This document shows positions 5,302 through 6,407 of a stretch of DNA of 6,407 nucleotides, piece after piece (within the stretch, counting starts at the first letter, position 1; every line of letters begins with the position of its first letter). The stretch is from Chamaesiphon sp. Lineage in GTDB: Bacteria; Cyanobacteriota; Cyanobacteriia; Cyanobacteriales; Chamaesiphonaceae. A program made the translations under genes and the position numbers. The DNA is taken from NCBI GenBank assembly GCA_026786125.1, contig JAJAYU010000293.1:1-6407 (forward strand). Reading direction: 5' to 3'. Below the pieces are notes generated by a model, which saw nothing but the letters and a program-made list of their open reading frames with translations, made no database searches and was not told where the DNA came from.

Positions 5302-6135
5302 ATGTCTAATTATATCCTCCATCTTCATTATCAAATAATCAAAGTTCTAGGACTAGGTAGATCGGTGATTACTTATTTAGCTCAAGATATTGATCGGATT
5401 AAGTCACCATTGTATGTTGTTAAAGAAATTCAATTAATAAATAATAGTGAATCTAGTCTAGGATTAATTCAAGCTATATTTGAAGATCAATCCTTGATCG
5501 CTTATCGAGTCGGACAGCCCCCACAGGATTTAATCCTTTTAGGAGCGATCTTTACATTATTATTAGGAACTGGTATCGTCAAATTATTATCAATAACTAA
5601 TGATCGATCACAATTATTGATACCAACTATAGCTACAAGTAAAGTAATTGCACCAATTGTCGATTTCGATCCTCAATGGCAGATATATACAGATAATAAC
5701 CTCAAGATTAAATATGCCAAGAATTGGCAAAAAGATGATCTGTTCAACGTTACGACAGGTGAGCATGTGATCTTCACTAGTCCCAACCAAAATTCAGTTG
5801 ATAAATATCAAGAGAATATCTCAATTCGGGTCGAAAAATTGACTAATCCTCGAATTACACTGTCAAATTATACTCAAGTCGCAATCGCTGAAATTAAAAA
5901 GTATTATCTGGATGCCAAAATTATTGAATCTAGTTCGATTAATTTAGCTAACAAGCCAGCTAAATTAGTTGTCTTTACTGGCAAAGACGAAAAAGCACTA
6001 CCAATTAAGAATCTGGAAGTGTGGACAATCGATCGAGGAAATGCTTATATAATCACCTACAAAGCTGCACCCGATCGATATTATCAGTTTCTAGAAACTG
6101 CGATGACAATGATTAATTCGCTTGAATTAAAATAA
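5302..6135 (+). CDS. kinase N-lobe remnant fused to a membrane segment and PsbP-like domain (internally deleted Ser/Thr kinase)
   Basis: This 277-residue open frame has three parts. Residues 9-71 match the start of a cyanobacterial Ser/Thr kinase: HYQIIKVLGLGRSVITYLAQ (glycine loop), then SPLYVVKEIQL with the ATP-anchoring Lys41, then IFEDQSLIAYRVGQ like the alpha-C helix. The third loop glycine is lost (GLGRSV instead of GxGxFG) and the helix glutamate region reads FEDQS. The sequence then jumps straight to a membrane helix (about 76-96), with no HRD, DFG or APE motif; some 200 or more catalytic residues are missing. Residues about 125-275 form a PsbP-like domain: LKIKYAKNWQ, IFTSPNQNSVDKYQENISI, LANKPAKLVVFTG, and AYIITYKAAPDRYYQFLETA. 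Kinase-TM-PsbP proteins are known in cyanobacteria, so this is best read as an in-frame deletion product. It cannot be an active kinase. It may still be made as a membrane-tethered PsbP-like protein. No Shine-Dalgarno site is visible. Confidence 0.8.
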   Translation: MSNYILHLHYQIIKVLGLGRSVITYLAQDIDRIKSPLYVVKEIQLINNSESSLGLIQAIFEDQSLIAYRVGQPPQDLILLGAIFTLLLGTGIVKLLSITNDRSQLLIPTIATSKVIAPIVDFDPQWQIYTDNNLKIKYAKNWQKDDLFNVTTGEHVIFTSPNQNSVDKYQENISIRVEKLTNPRITLSNYTQVAIAEIKKYYLDAKIIESSSINLANKPAKLVVFTGKDEKALPIKNLEVWTIDRGNAYIITYKAAPDRYYQFLETAMTMINSLELK

Positions 6136-6158
6136 GATTGCTAAAATCCACACTCTAG

Positions 6159-6407
6159 TTAGCGATCGAATGTAAACCGTCCATCGACTTTTTTACCACT
6201 AATATCGGCAGTAACCTTGACTTGATATTGTCCGGCTGTTTTACCTGGCAAAATTGCTGCAAAATGCTTACCCTCCGCATCATATTTCAGATCCAAACTT
6301 TGCTGTTTTCCGTCAGGTGTTTGAACTTGAGCGACAACTTTCGCAATGGGAATGGGTTCGTGATTATCGCTTTTTTCGACGTATAAATCTAGGTGAGTTT
6401 TGTCAGC
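6159..6407 (-). CDS. probable extracytoplasmic beta-sandwich (YtkA-like) protein, C-terminal part
   Basis: Reading the - strand from the right edge, 82 codons run without a stop to TAA at 6159-6161; the start lies outside the window. The sequence shows alternating strands: THLDLYVEKSDNHEPIPIAK, VVAQVQTPDGKQQSLDLKYD, AEGKHFAAILPGKTAGQYQV, and KVTADISGKKVDGRFTFDR. The pattern of polar strands, a PDGK turn and the GKTAGQYQVKVTA motif resembles YtkA/FixH-like or other immunoglobulin-like domains that sit outside the cytoplasmic membrane and are sometimes linked to metal handling. The specific function is unknown and a signal peptide cannot be checked. It converges on the kinase remnant, with 23 bp between stop codons and no obvious terminator. 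Confidence 0.75.
   Translation of the reverse strand, partial: ADKTHLDLYVEKSDNHEPIPIAKVVAQVQTPDGKQQSLDLKYDAEGKHFAAILPGKTAGQYQVKVTADISGKKVDGRFTFDR

Noticed and set aside
1..6407. CRISPR arrays, tRNA or rRNA genes, insertion sequences, integrase sites
   Set aside because: No regularly spaced direct repeats, cloverleaf-like segments, transposase motifs or terminal inverted repeats were found on reading both strands.

Overview
The window is chromosomal DNA from a cyanobacterium. The evidence is the acpP-fabF pair with cyanobacterial-type proteins, a DUF1823-like small protein, an FtsH-like M41 peptidase without an AAA+ domain, and a kinase/PsbP-like fusion remnant. It also has a strong excess of the hexamer CGATCG (about 19 copies by hand count, where about 1.6 are expected by chance), including two full HIP1 octamers (GCGATCGC). 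Base composition is moderate. A Chamaesiphon-like or related genome is possible, but the species cannot be fixed from the sequence alone.

Left part (1-2109, + strand): the 3' end of a CHAD-domain protein overlaps by 8 bp a small DUF1823-like gene. After 33 bp comes a 398-residue saccharopine-dehydrogenase-family enzyme of the carboxynorspermidine/carboxyaminopropylagmatine dehydrogenase type (polyamine synthesis), with a good Shine-Dalgarno site. The three genes may form one transcription unit, or the third may have its own promoter.

Middle part (2110-3964, - strand): two hairpins separate the polyamine enzyme from the convergent fatty-acid genes. These are acpP (acyl carrier protein) followed by fabF (KAS II), in the usual order acpP then fabF. 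The 106-bp gap between them holds a strong 7-bp hairpin. A candidate sigma-70-type promoter lies upstream of acpP.

Right part (3966-6407): this is a decaying zone. Reading along the - strand from high to low coordinates, there is a broken trypsin-like serine protease (active-site Ser and probable Asp regions kept; His region and a middle segment lost; stop and frameshift present), then an intact M41-like membrane metallopeptidase 18 bp further on, then a possible orphan C-terminal fragment. Divergent from the broken protease, on the + strand, is an open reading frame that joins the first ~70 residues of a Ser/Thr kinase directly to a membrane segment and a PsbP-like domain. It looks like an in-frame deletion of nearly the whole kinase catalytic core. 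At the right edge, convergent to it, is the 3' end of a probable extracytoplasmic beta-sandwich protein.

No complete new system is evident. The most unusual items are the in-frame kinase deletion product, the adjacent protease pseudogene, and the linkage of a CHAD protein to a polyamine gene. No tRNA, rRNA, CRISPR array or insertion sequence was seen.
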